Assembly: GCF_013032855.1 (NCBI RefSeq)
Contig: NZ_WQDA01000003.1
Coordinates: 62,001 to 126,000, forward strand
Origin: Ruegeria arenilitoris
Lineage (GTDB): Bacteria > Pseudomonadota > Alphaproteobacteria > Rhodobacterales > Rhodobacteraceae
DNA length: 64,000 nucleotides
Direction of reading: 5' to 3'
In this document: piece by piece, positions 7,060-16,457 of the stretch
Position numbering within the stretch: position 1 is the stretch's first letter
Layout of the letters: each line of letters starts with the position of its first letter
The notes under the pieces: generated by a model
What the model saw: only the letters and a program-made list of their open reading frames with translations
The model's database searches: none
Told to the model about the DNA's origin: nothing
Program-made: the position numbers and the translations under genes

Positions 7060-9804
7060 TTATTGCAATTGATTGATGTCCGGCACACAAGGTTGCCTGT
7101 TGGTAGGCATAGCATCAGCGCCTTCTGGAGCCTTGTTTCTGGACCCGCCCACATCCAGCTTGAACTTTGGCGACGAAAGCCGACCCGTTACATCAAATGG
7201 CCAAGCGCTCCGGGATAGGGGTTCGCCGACGCGACGAGGCTCCGCTCTTAATGCGATGCTATCGTTCAGCCAGTCCACTTGCCCCCTGGCCACCAATTGA
7301 ACCGATCCTGTTTCGATGACGATGGAGTTTGAACTGACACGCCCGGCTTGGATATCAACCGGGGCGACCACGCAAGTGATGTCGGTATAGCCTTGTCGGA
7401 ACTCTTCTGAAAAGAGCCAGGGGAAAAGACCCAGCCCGGCCAACTCTAGTAGACTGGTACTAATGTAACCTTGCGACATCGACAACGACGCATTGCCACG
7501 CATCGAATTGACGAAGGCCTTGCCCGAGGCGGTACTGCCAGAAACGTTGAACTCACCGCTCAAACGTCCATAGGCCTCAATACCAATGCCCAACTCATCC
7601 AAGATTTCGCCGAATTCCCATCCCGAGGTCGATCCCGACAATGAAAGCCAATCAGGAGAGTCAATCAGATCCATGACCGCCCGCAGGCTGAAGTTTCCGC
7701 CACCATAAGCCATCTGAAGAGGCCCGAAATCCACGGTTCCGTCTTTGGCAGACAATTGGCTTGAAACAGACGTTACGCCTTGCTGGCCTACAATCTCTTT
7801 GAATTCGATCTGTACCTCGACGTCAGCTTCTCGCAGCACGCGCTGCACATCCAGAAGATCGGCAGGTTTCCCTTTTTCCTTTGGCAATACCAAGGGCTGG
7901 ACGTCTGTCTCCTTCGGTAAAACCAAAGGTTGAACTTCGGCTTCAGGTTCCTTTGTGGCCTCGCCTACCAAGCTTTTCAGTTGGTCCAGCACGGCAGTCA
8001 GGTTCTTCAGGTCGTTGAGATCAAGCTTTTCGCTGGTGATGTTGCCCCGAACAACAGTAGCGCCCTCGGGGAAATTTGCGTCCAATGCTGCAAGAAGATG
8101 CGAGGACCCGGCTTCGAACTGGATTGCGGCACCAAAGTCCCCGCCCTGTTTGGAGGTTTCCGCATCAATAGCTAGTGCTCCGATCTCGACAGGCTGCAGA
8201 TCCACTGCGGTCAGAAACTTGGCGCTGTCGTCGATGTCCAGTTCCACGTCGAAATCGAGACCGGAAAGCCCTTTTAGCTCGTTGACAGAAAGTGCGAGAT
8301 CGAGTGCCCAGAGATCGGTGTCGTAAGTCGTCGCGTTAAACCTGTTGAGTGAAACCGGCCCACCCGCGTTGGATATGTTGAAATCGGCTTTGATGCCGCC
8401 GAACTGGTCAACGTAGACTTCATCGAGGTTGGGCAAAATCAACTTGGCGGGCCCGTTTAGCTCCCCATCGAAAGTCACGTCCTGAAGCTGAAGCAGATCG
8501 AGGATTTTACCTTCGGCTTTCAGGACAGGCTCTTCAATTGGACCGGCTTGCAGCGCGATGCCCAGCATGGCGAGCCGGCCGTCCGGCATGCGGCGAATGC
8601 TTTCGATTGAGGCTGGACCGATTACGTCTAACCCCTGGTCGAATGCATTAGTTTGGAACAGCAACTTCTCGAATTCGAAGGAAGCCAGGGATCCGACCAT
8701 ATACATTTCAAAGCCCGTGAACTTCAATTCCTGGATACTTTTTGCTGCTGGTGGCGGCTGTCCTTCGGGATGAAGTCGCGCGTTGAAAAGCAGATCGACG
8801 CCCTGAGCGGTGTAGAGGTCATCTATTGAACCTTCAGCTTCGAGTTTCTGTCCATCTTCCAGGCTTACGGTGGTTGTAAACGCCTCGATCTTCAGAGCGT
8901 CCTGAGACACGAGCTCAGCCTGCAACTGGCCATTGCCTTCCAGAACGCGTTCCAGCCCGATGACGTCCAGAAAATCACCGAATTCACCTGTGTCCATCTC
9001 CAAGACTGCGCGATAGCCACCCCCTTCATCTGCCGAGAAGGGCTCGCCATTGTAGTTTACGGTCATTTCGCCAAAACTGGCGCGTGTCGTAAACGGTGCG
9101 GCGTGCGGGTAGTCGCCTTCGATTTCGAAAACCTGACCGTTGACGGAGCCGGAGCCCGAGACCTTTGTTCTTTGTCCATTATCTACTTGTTCGAGCGCGA
9201 GGGCCTGAAGGTCAAACACAAATGAGAAGCCCGAGACCTTGTCGTCGATGTTTAACCCGATTGACCTGAAGCTGACGTTCTTGTCGCTCAGGAAGTTCAG
9301 AATTCCACTGCTTTCCGTGTCGGTCTTATCGGTACCATCAGCGCTCGCGACGTCTTTTTGATCATCCGCTGATACAGTTTCCTCTGAAGTTGGCTTGGGT
9401 GTTGGCTCGCCTTTTCGCCAGCTTGTGGTACCGTCTTCGGCCGTCAGAAGATTTGCTTGGAGGCCTTCCACGACGAGATTGTCAAAGTGCAGGCGCCTGT
9501 TGGCCAAAGCGGCGATATCCAGCTCCAGTTCCAGCAGGTTCAATTCCACAAGAGCTGACTCCGGCATTGTCAGGCTCGGGATGACCACACCACCTACGTA
9601 AATGTAACTCGTACGGCCAAGCGCGACGCTTACATCATCATGGACAAGAAGTGGCCGACCAATTTGTTCCGAAAGAACTCTTTCCACAAGGTCGCGTCGC
9701 ATGTCCGAGAACATCGGAGCAGCAAACAACAACCAAACAAACGCAACTGCTGCGAAAGCGAGAAGTGCAACAAGCCCAATTACCCTAAATAGCCAAACCC
9801 TCAT
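7060..9804 (-). CDS. AsmA-family outer-membrane/envelope biogenesis protein
   Basis: A 914-residue protein with an N-terminal membrane anchor (LFRVIGLVALLAFAAVAFVW) followed by a long periplasmic region of repeating beta strands. The opening after the anchor (ERVLSEQIGRPLLVHDDVSVALG) and the C-terminal block (GNASLSMSQGYISTSLLELAGLGLFPWLF, then VQLVARGQVDWLNDSIALRAEPRR) are typical of AsmA proteins. A low-complexity acidic linker (about residues 130-160) and a repeated LPKE-type linker (about 610-630) join the beta sections. AsmA-like proteins form repeating-beta-groove bridges between inner and outer membranes and are implicated in phospholipid transport. The start ATG follows GGGGAG. It stands alone, about 110 bp after the DUF3299 gene. 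Confidence 0.9.
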   Translation of the reverse strand: MRVWLFRVIGLVALLAFAAVAFVWLLFAAPMFSDMRRDLVERVLSEQIGRPLLVHDDVSVALGRTSYIYVGGVVIPSLTMPESALVELNLLELELDIAALANRRLHFDNLVVEGLQANLLTAEDGTTSWRKGEPTPKPTSEETVSADDQKDVASADGTDKTDTESSGILNFLSDKNVSFRSIGLNIDDKVSGFSFVFDLQALALEQVDNGQRTKVSGSGSVNGQVFEIEGDYPHAAPFTTRASFGEMTVNYNGEPFSADEGGGYRAVLEMDTGEFGDFLDVIGLERVLEGNGQLQAELVSQDALKIEAFTTTVSLEDGQKLEAEGSIDDLYTAQGVDLLFNARLHPEGQPPPAAKSIQELKFTGFEMYMVGSLASFEFEKLLFQTNAFDQGLDVIGPASIESIRRMPDGRLAMLGIALQAGPIEEPVLKAEGKILDLLQLQDVTFDGELNGPAKLILPNLDEVYVDQFGGIKADFNISNAGGPVSLNRFNATTYDTDLWALDLALSVNELKGLSGLDFDVELDIDDSAKFLTAVDLQPVEIGALAIDAETSKQGGDFGAAIQFEAGSSHLLAALDANFPEGATVVRGNITSEKLDLNDLKNLTAVLDQLKSLVGEATKEPEAEVQPLVLPKETDVQPLVLPKEKGKPADLLDVQRVLREADVEVQIEFKEIVGQQGVTSVSSQLSAKDGTVDFGPLQMAYGGGNFSLRAVMDLIDSPDWLSLSGSTSGWEFGEILDELGIGIEAYGRLSGEFNVSGSTASGKAFVNSMRGNASLSMSQGYISTSLLELAGLGLFPWLFSEEFRQGYTDITCVVAPVDIQAGRVSSNSIVIETGSVQLVARGQVDWLNDSIALRAEPRRVGEPLSRSAWPFDVTGRLSSPKFKLDVGGSRNKAPEGADAMPTNRQPCVPDINQLQ

Positions 9805-9912
9805 GCGCTCCCCTATCGCCGCTTTCGCCGTTCAGTCTCTCACAAGCAGATATTCGGCCCACCTAACTGAACGCCCCTTCTAAACCATATTCAGGTCAGT
9901 TGGGCCGTGTCA

Positions 9913-10662
9913 CTATTCGTCTTTGATAGCCCCGCCAGTCGCTACTATTCTTCCCATCAGTACGCTTGCCCTATTGGTCGTAGCCTCTTTGGAAGACTGA
10001 ATTGGTCCAAAAGTCTGAACGTCATCGACCTCCAAAGTAAACGCAGCCTTCATGAGAACGGGACCATCAACAACCAGCATTTCTTTCTGCGTCGGGTCGA
10101 TCCTGATTTGCCCAGTTACAGCGATGGGCTCGTAAAGCGTCGATGGCGTCCATGAGTCACTTAGGTGCAAACGCACCATCTGGTTTGGTGGTGGAGGCGG
10201 CACGTGGCTACACATTCCACGTTCCGGCACGATATATGCCATTTGGGAGCCATCTTCGTCGCGGGGTGCCGGGATCACAAATCCGCCCAACGAAACGTTC
10301 GCACCATCGATGTCGACATTGGCGGCCGTGCCCGCCTTTTCACGTCTTTCCATCACAACCCAGCGTTGGGAAATCAGCCAGTTCGCATCAATGCCTTCCT
10401 CAGCAAGGGTTGCTTCGGTCGTCTCGATATCCAGTTGAAGCTGGTCCAGCTGTTCTGGCGTGGCCCCGACTTTTTCTAGTAGTGCTTGCAACCTGACCAA
10501 TTTACGAAGCGCGTTTAGCTGTTTGTCAGTCAATTCAACGAAAGGATCTTCGTAGTCCTGAGCGGATTCAACGATCAGGTCTGACCACTCAACACGATTA
10601 CCTTCCGAATGAGCCGGCAATGCCAAAAAGCATGTAGTTATTACTGCAAAGGAAAGACGCAT
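9913..10662 (-). CDS. Exported DUF3299-domain protein
   Basis: From the chosen start the protein is about 249 residues and opens with a signal peptide (MRLSFAVITTCFLALPAHSEG). The middle is a helical segment (ELTDKQLNALRKLVRLQALL onward), and the C-terminal half is the DUF3299 beta domain: GANVSLGGFVIPAPRDEDG followed by the diagnostic GMCSHVPPPPPNQMV. Two adjacent ATGs compete (10668 and 10662); the second is better spaced from GAGGAG. The family is periplasmic and often sits near ABC exporters of the MacB/LolCDE type, but no such exporter is adjacent here. Its role is unknown. Confidence 0.82.
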   Translation of the reverse strand: MRLSFAVITTCFLALPAHSEGNRVEWSDLIVESAQDYEDPFVELTDKQLNALRKLVRLQALLEKVGATPEQLDQLQLDIETTEATLAEEGIDANWLISQRWVVMERREKAGTAANVDIDGANVSLGGFVIPAPRDEDGSQMAYIVPERGMCSHVPPPPPNQMVRLHLSDSWTPSTLYEPIAVTGQIRIDPTQKEMLVVDGPVLMKAAFTLEVDDVQTFGPIQSSKEATTNRASVLMGRIVATGGAIKDE

Positions 10663-10925
10663 TGTCATATGCTCCTCAATTGTCCGCAAAGCAGCTCCCA
10701 TTGCCACTGGCTTTGACGGGTCATCATTCAGTTGCACCGGATTCCTGCGCGAGCAGGACGCGTGCTCACGAAAGGGTAGCAAGCGCAAAAAATACAAGAA
10801 GGGCTTTTTCCATCGCTAGGTCTGGTGTCTGGGTTTTGACCTTGGGCCGGGGTTCACAGAAAGATCGCCCCGGCCAGCGTCAGGGCAAACGAGGTAATTC
10901 TTGCCCTGAAACACCGTACCTTAGT

Positions 10926-11306
10926 CTAGTTGAGAAGATCACCGACGATGCCGACAGCATCAACAACGGTAGAGAGGTCATTCGTAACTTCGAGGACTTC
11001 ACCATCGACCTGAATGTAGCGGTTTCCATTGCCCGGCTCCTTCAGCTTCCATTTGGAAAGGTCCCCGATTTCTTCGAACTCCAGGTCAGATGGGAGCTTG
11101 GCACCGCGCGTGTAGCGCTTGATCTGGCCAGGTGGCACAGCCTTTGGGCCTTTGCCGGGTTTGTCTTCGATCTGAATGCTGACATCTCCGTCCTTGCCGC
11201 CCTTGTTCGGCTTCTTACCCTTGTTGTCTTTGGCATAAGCATCGCTGCCTCCAAGGATGAAAAACACAACTGTTAAGGCTGCGAGAATTCCGTACACGAT
11301 CTTCAT
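10926..11306 (-). CDS. RcnB/CigR-like small secreted protein
   Basis: A 126-residue protein with a signal peptide (MKIVYGILAALTVVFFILGGSDAYA), then a very basic, glycine/lysine-rich stretch (KDNKGKKPNKGGKDGD), and a C-terminal domain with IKRYTRGAKLPSDLEFEEIGD and NRYIQVDGEVLEVTNDLSTVVDAVG. This C-terminal pattern (tyrosine, glycine, leucine-proline, then a Y-x-VDG-E strand and a final hydrophobic helix) is that of RcnB/CigR-type periplasmic proteins. RcnB takes part in nickel/cobalt balance, while CigR is a Salmonella inner-membrane virulence protein; the shared fold does not fix a role here. It follows the broken GYD gene by 24 bp and may be co-transcribed with it. Confidence 0.75.
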   Translation of the reverse strand: MKIVYGILAALTVVFFILGGSDAYAKDNKGKKPNKGGKDGDVSIQIEDKPGKGPKAVPPGQIKRYTRGAKLPSDLEFEEIGDLSKWKLKEPGNGNRYIQVDGEVLEVTNDLSTVVDAVGIVGDLLN

Positions 11307-11330
11307 AGACTGTTCCTTTGCTTCCTAACT

Positions 11331-11728
11331 TCATTCGACCCGAGTTGAAAATTCCGGCACGCGCTTCAGGGCTTCAACCCTGTCCGCGCTCGTCATCAGT
11401 TCGATGAACCTGTAGTCTTTTAGCACCCCTTGGCTCAGACGCGAAAAATACATGGCCTGCACCATGCCTGGATCGTCCGGTAAACGGACGGTGATGTAGT
11501 TCTTGCCATCTGCCAGTCCCAAAAACAGCTTATCATCTCACCGCCCATTGCGGCGAGTGCAGCGCCCATGTCCTTTCCCCGGTCGGTCGGGTTGTCGATC
11601 ATGGTTTGCCAGGCATCGGGGTTTGGTTCCCCGATCCCCAGATAGTATCGGCTTTGGGTTTGTTCCGTTGCTGCTCCTTCAACGCCGATCCCAAAAACGC
11701 AAAGAGTTACTGCGATTGCCTTGTTCAT
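11331..11728 (-). pseudogene. Frameshifted GYD-domain-like protein
   Basis: Two overlapping minus-strand frames together make one protein. The upstream frame, starting at the ATG at 11728, encodes a signal peptide (MNKAIAVTLCVFGIGVEGAA) and a domain ending ALAAMGGEMISCFW. The next frame continues GLADGKNYITVRLPDDPGMVQ to SRLSQGVLKDYRFIELMTSAD. The junction lies at 11515-11526, in a T5G3 run on the minus strand; adding one G restores TGG-GGA-CTG (W-G-L). GYD domains are small ferredoxin-like folds of unknown function. The reading could reflect a true single-base loss or a homopolymer sequencing error. The rest of both halves is well preserved, so any inactivation would be recent. Confidence 0.75.
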
Positions 11729-11792
11729 TGATCGCTCCCCTGTTCAGGATCGACGATGCAAGGCGCACGTGTCAAATTCCCGCATACTCTGC

Positions 11793-13184
11793 TCATTCGA
11801 GAGTATTCTTGTAGAAGACGCCGTCTTTCATGATCACGCGAATGGTCTCAAACCCTCGATCACGCGCAGGTGCATCAAACCATTTCGGATTTGCGCCAAG
11901 AACCGACAGGTCCTCCAGTGGGTTCCCGTCGACAATAAGGATGTCTGCATAGGCCCCTTCTTCGATCACGCCCAGTTTGTTGGGATAAGGGTTCCGCCGC
12001 CCTGTCAGCTGTGCCAACTCGCCACCAGTCGAGGTCGCTGCAACCAGGAAAGCATGGTTACCCAGCAATTCCGCGAAATAGCACTTTTCAAAGTCCTGGT
12101 GTGCGCGGCCAAACCCAATGGTGGACAGCACGGTGTCGACGTTATGCACGATCTTGGGTTTGTATTTCTTGATGTACTCAATGACGTTTTCTGACCCGAC
12201 CAGATATTCTTCCAGTTTCGGTTTCACCGTTGGCATCGAGAAATTCGGATGGTCGAGCAGCGCCGGATCCATTCCTGCGACATTCAAGGCCCAGAAGATA
12301 CCTTCATCTGCAATGCGTTTGACGGTCTCCTCGCTCACCATCTGAGCGTGCTCCAGTGACTTGACGCCTGCGTCCAGAGCCATTGTTACCGTTTCGTCCG
12401 TATAGGCGTGGACAGTCACATATGTATCAAAGAAGGACGCAGCCTCGACCGCTGTTGCAATCTCATCAACGTTGTAGGCAACGGACCAAAGCGGATCGAG
12501 CTCGGATGACACATCGCCGCCGGCCATCAGTTTCAGGAAACTCGCACCGTGCGCGAAGTTAAGCCGCGATGCCTTTCGGATTTCTTCGGCACCATCAGCA
12601 ATATAGGACAGGTTGAACGTATTGGCGACGTCGTCCGACCCCATGTTGAAGGTTCGCTGCTCGGGGTTTCGCCAGTCACCATGCCCGGAAGTCGGGCCGA
12701 TGGCCGCACCTGACGCATAGATACGTGGCCCGTCTACAATCCCCTTGTCGATCAGTTCGCGCAGACCTGATCCCATTCCGCCAGTATCCCGCACCGTGGT
12801 GTAACCATCGTAGAGATAGTCGCGGGCATTTTCGGCTGCTGTGGCCCCGATCTGATCCCATTTGGCGGCCTGAAGACCTGAGAAGGATTGCACGAGCCCT
12901 GTAGCGTAGAGATGCACGTGACTGTCAATCAATCCCGGCATTAGCGTGCGCCCACCTCCGTCGATAACCGTCGCTTCGGGCGCATCAATACCGTCGGTCG
13001 AGACTGTCTTTATGAGATTGCCTTCAACCAGAACATTCGCGTTTTCGATCCGCTCTTCACTAATTCCGTCAAAGATATGCACATTGGTGAACAAGGTTTG
13101 CGGGAGCGCGTCCTGCGCCAACGCGCCGCTTGCTGCCAAGGAAACAAATCCGGCGATTGCTGTCAGTGAGGCCAGTGTTTCCAC
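11793..13184 (-). CDS. Exported amidohydrolase (imidazolonepropionase/prolidase-like)
   Basis: A 463-residue amidohydrolase-superfamily protein with a signal peptide (LTAIAGFVSLAASGALAQ), so it should work in the periplasm. Metal-site motifs are the DSHVHLY pair of histidines (about residue 90), a candidate carboxylated lysine in SFLKLMAGG, single histidines in YVTVHAYTDE and SLEHAQMV, and a late aspartate, probably in VHNVDTVLS. The C-terminal small domain reads LGVIEEGAYADILIVDGNPL, typical of the family. The start is a GTG nine bases after GGAG. Relatives cleave cyclic amides, dipeptides or lactams. The upstream paralogue (13254-14613) is about 70 bp away in the same direction, and a peptide-type ABC operon lies beyond it, so a combined role in using amide-bonded nitrogen compounds is plausible. 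Confidence 0.88.
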   Translation of the reverse strand: METLASLTAIAGFVSLAASGALAQDALPQTLFTNVHIFDGISEERIENANVLVEGNLIKTVSTDGIDAPEATVIDGGGRTLMPGLIDSHVHLYATGLVQSFSGLQAAKWDQIGATAAENARDYLYDGYTTVRDTGGMGSGLRELIDKGIVDGPRIYASGAAIGPTSGHGDWRNPEQRTFNMGSDDVANTFNLSYIADGAEEIRKASRLNFAHGASFLKLMAGGDVSSELDPLWSVAYNVDEIATAVEAASFFDTYVTVHAYTDETVTMALDAGVKSLEHAQMVSEETVKRIADEGIFWALNVAGMDPALLDHPNFSMPTVKPKLEEYLVGSENVIEYIKKYKPKIVHNVDTVLSTIGFGRAHQDFEKCYFAELLGNHAFLVAATSTGGELAQLTGRRNPYPNKLGVIEEGAYADILIVDGNPLEDLSVLGANPKWFDAPARDRGFETIRVIMKDGVFYKNTLE

Positions 13185-13253
13185 GTGTCAGCACTCCAAT
13201 TTGTCAAGCTAAGGGGGCGCGGGGTGTCGAGGTAAATTCACCCCGCGCGACAC

Positions 13254-14613
13254 TCAATCGAGTGTATTTTTGTAGATCACGCCGTCTTTCATGATCAGGT
13301 CGATGTTGTTGGTGTAGTCGACCAGGATCTCGGCATCTTCGACCGGGTTTCCTTCAACAAGCAGCAGGTCGGCGTATGCGCCCTGTTCGATCACACCCAG
13401 CGGGCCTGCTGTGTAGGGGTTGAGTTTTCCTGAAAGCGCCAGAAGTGCGGCGGACTTTGACGTGGCTTGTTGCAGGATTTCGTGTGAAGTCCATGCCTCC
13501 AGCCGGTATTTGAACTCATCGTTTTGCTTGGTCAGCGCGACGGGATCGCCGATGATATCGGTCGAGAACGCAACGTTCTCGATCTCATACTCTTTCAACA
13601 GTTTCATCTGGTTGCGCGCACCTGCCTGAACATCAAGGAATTTGGGAGCTGCCGCAGGGCCAAGCGCCTTCTTGACAACTTCCTCATCAAGCCCAAGCAG
13701 AGAATAAAACGGGACGATCCAGGCGCCAGAATCCTTGATGGCCTGCGCTGACACTTCAGTCATCAGTTGTCCATGTTCTATGCTGATGACGCCCGCTTCC
13801 AGCGACCGCAGGATCGAGTCGTCGTTATACGCGTGGACCATGACATAGGTTCCCCAATCAGCCGCCGCGCGAACCGAAGCCTCCAACTCTTCCGGTAATC
13901 CTTGAACGGTGTGCAACGGATCAACCGAAGATGACACACCACCGCCTGCCATTACCTTGATCTGCACAGCGCCCATACGCAGCGCTTCGCGCGTTGCCCG
14001 CAGTACTTCGGGCACACCATCGGCCAAGAACTCGACATGCTGGTTGAAGAAAGACGGCTGCGCCCATGAAGTTCGGGTGGGGTTCGGTATAGACCCGATG
14101 CTCGCCATGTCCGGAAGTCTGCGAGATGACCGGCCCTGATGCGTAAATCCTTGGCCCTACGGCCTTTCCACGATCAATAGCTTTTTGCAGACCAATTGCC
14201 GGGCCACCCGCATCCCGAACGGTTGTAAAACCACGCAGTAGCATTTTCTCGGCTTCAATTGTGGAAACCGCGCCCCAATACATCCAGTCAAAATTGTCCC
14301 TCAGGTCCGCGACGGGCTCGGTGATTGCCATATGTACGTGCGCATCGATCAAGCCCGGCATCAGCGTTCGACCTCCACCGTCAATGATCTGGGCATTGGC
14401 AACGGCCAGCGGTTCCGACGATACTTCCGCGATCAGATTGTCCACGACCAGAACGTTTGCGTTCTCAATTCGCTGTTCATCGACACCGTTAAATACGTGC
14501 ACGTTGGTAAATAGGATTGGAAAGCTCTCATCCTGCGCAAAACCTTGGCCCGCGATTGCCAGGCTTGCAGAAAAGGCTGTCGTGGCCACCAGGTGTTTGA
14601 ATTTCGGTGTCAT
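13254..14613 (-). pseudogene. Frameshifted exported amidohydrolase, paralogue of the downstream gene
   Basis: The first frame starts at the ATG at 14613 (GGAGG seven bases upstream) with a signal peptide (LVATTAFSASLAIAGQGFAQ) and runs through DAHVHMA, TTVRDAGG and SQTSGHGEHRVYTEPHPNFMG. It then leaves register near 14050-14075. The next frame resumes with AQPSFFNQHVEFLADGVPEV and continues intact through the lysine of QIKVMAGGG, MVHAYND, IEHGQL, the aspartate of VAFSTDIIGD and the C-terminal IMKDGVIYKNTLD. One extra base (or two missing) explains it. All expected metal ligands are present across the two halves. It is a close paralogue of the intact downstream copy, whose end reads IMKDGVFYKNTLE. 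It may be a recent pseudogene, a sequencing error, or two separate polypeptides. Confidence 0.78.
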
Positions 14614-14795
14614 TGAGGCCCTCCAAATACGAATCAAAGATGTATGTTTCTGAATATGATTTTAGAGTGATTGCCGGATTTTGCCTGACAGTATGGCGGG
14701 CTGCGCCAAATTGATTTGGCATTCTGCATGCTTTTGGCGCCTTTTTGTGTGTTTTCTGTCTTTCTGTCGTTACCTTCATGATATTTGAGGGCGAC

Positions 14796-15821
14796 ATGGG
14801 CGTATTTGAGCAAAACACAAAGAAGGGCTTGCCGCTGGTTCGGGCATCGGTTGCTGCACCTGTCGTAGCTGCTTTGCGTCGTGCCGGTGTTGAACCGGCT
14901 GTTGTTCTGGACCCTCTGGGCGTGAGCGAAGCTCAGGTGATGGATCGCCAAAACTTCCTGCCACACGGGACGATTTATAAAATCCATCAAGCCGCTGCTG
15001 ATGCAACATCACCAGACTTCTGCGCGCAAGTTGGTCAATCAATTGACCTTGTTCGGTTTCTGCCTCTCGGTGACATGTTGGCCGAGGCGTTGACGTTGGG
15101 CGACTTCTTTACGCGCTACACTCAAGCCGTCTCGAAAGAATCCAACGCGGTCACGCAGTCGCTGCTTGTGGAAGGGGAGCACGCTTATTTCAGTGCTAAG
15201 CGGAATTTCAGCATTTCGGTTTCGCCCGGACAGACCGACGCATTTCTGGCGAGCATCTGGGTATCATTGCTGCATCGGGTTCTCGATTTCAGGTGGGACC
15301 CGAGCCAGATCATTTTACGGGTAAGCGAACCTGACGTGTTGCCAAAGCACTTTCATGGTGTTCAAGCCATTAAGTGTAGCCCTCAGGGCTTTTCGATCCG
15401 GTTTCCTTCACCCTGGCTGAGCCATCGGTTGCTCTCGGAAACATTGGAAAACCCGTCAGACCTGACAAGCGATTTCCTCGACCAGCATGCGCCTCAAGAT
15501 TTCTTAGCCGGGCTTCAGGGCCTCATCCGGATTCATCTTGGCGAGCCGGGATTTGGTGTTGACGAACTGGCGCGCCTATGCGGTTTCCACCGGGAGACAT
15601 TGAACAACCGGCTGGCCTCTTATGGGCAATCAGCATCTCAGGTCATATCTGCTGTCAAACCGGAAGAAGCAAAGAAGCTGCTGGGTCCGGTGGGAAAGTC
15701 CGTTGGTGAGACCGCACTGCGGCTTGGTTACGCAGACCCCACTGCGTTTTCGAGGGCCTTCCGTAAATGGTCTGGAATGTCGCCGTCGGGTTTTAAGAAA
15801 ACGGTAAAAGAACTGGGCTGA
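14796..15821 (+). CDS. AraC-family transcriptional regulator
   Basis: A 341-residue protein from the ATG at 14796 (GAGGG four bases upstream). The N-terminal ~190 residues match the arabinose-binding-like sensor domain of OruR/AraC-type regulators (GLPLVRASVAAPVVAALRRA, then LPLGDMLAEALTLGDFF). The C-terminal ~85 residues carry two helix-turn-helix units: FGVDELARLCGFHRETLNNRL and SVGETALRLGYADPTAFSRAF, ending with the typical KWSGMSPSGFKK. It is divergent from the two amidohydrolase genes and upstream of the peptide-type ABC operon, so either or both may be its targets. The effector is unknown. Confidence 0.88.
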   Translation: MGVFEQNTKKGLPLVRASVAAPVVAALRRAGVEPAVVLDPLGVSEAQVMDRQNFLPHGTIYKIHQAAADATSPDFCAQVGQSIDLVRFLPLGDMLAEALTLGDFFTRYTQAVSKESNAVTQSLLVEGEHAYFSAKRNFSISVSPGQTDAFLASIWVSLLHRVLDFRWDPSQIILRVSEPDVLPKHFHGVQAIKCSPQGFSIRFPSPWLSHRLLSETLENPSDLTSDFLDQHAPQDFLAGLQGLIRIHLGEPGFGVDELARLCGFHRETLNNRLASYGQSASQVISAVKPEEAKKLLGPVGKSVGETALRLGYADPTAFSRAFRKWSGMSPSGFKKTVKELG

Positions 15822-16345
15822 AAACCGGCGCCAGTGCGGTCGCATGCAGCTCGCCGTCGTTTCTTCGAGCATAGGATGAGAACACTAGCCGTATAAATCC
15901 CAAATTGCGCGCACGTTGTGAAAAACTGGTCGAGCGCCTGCAACACCATTCACGCATGTCCGGTTCTGCAAAAAGCTAGAATTGCAAAGTTCTGGGCTGA
16001 ACGTCCGGTTTGGGCTGAGACCAGTCATCAGAAAGCAATGAGCCTACGGTAACTTTCTCCGCATTGCGAATGAGCGAAAGCACCTCGGGAGGATTGCAAT
16101 TCTGGCAACAGATCAAAACAGCGTGGCAATCGCTTTATGAAGCGGACAATTATCCAGATTGTGAGCAGCGCAGTTCCCGTCAGCGCTATCTGGATCTACT
16201 TGTCGGACCATGAAGCTTGATGATTGCGGTTTGTGTTCCTCCCGTCTGAGTAATAGACACTTGATGCGGTGTTTTTGGGGAGAGTGGCTGTCCCCCTGAA
16301 GTCCCGTGTCGCTTGTGTTTAGCAAATCAAAACCGAGTTGAACGA
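15822..16345. other. Gap upstream of the ABC importer operon
   Basis: About 520 bp without a convincing gene. Short frames on both strands lack domains. A promoter for the ABC operon begins at its right end. Confidence 0.4.
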
Positions 16346-16374
16346 TTGACATGCATTCGCAGTTGGTATGCTAT
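16346..16374 (+). promoter_or_regulatory. Sigma-70-type promoter for the peptide ABC operon
   Basis: TTGACA at 16346-16351 is followed after exactly 17 bases by TGCTAT at 16369-16374. This is close to the housekeeping consensus and about 85 bp before the start of the first binding-protein gene, on the same strand. Confidence 0.65.
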
Positions 16375-16457
16375 CCGCAACCATAACGTTAACAGAAATT
16401 TACGACACAGCATCGTGAATTCAATGCGGTCAAACGACTGCAACATGGGAGAAAATA

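Noticed and set aside
13254..14108. The downstream half of the frameshifted amidohydrolase read as an independent gene
   Set aside because: Its first ~14 residues lack homology and it has no signal peptide or HxH metal motif, which lie in the overlapping upstream frame.
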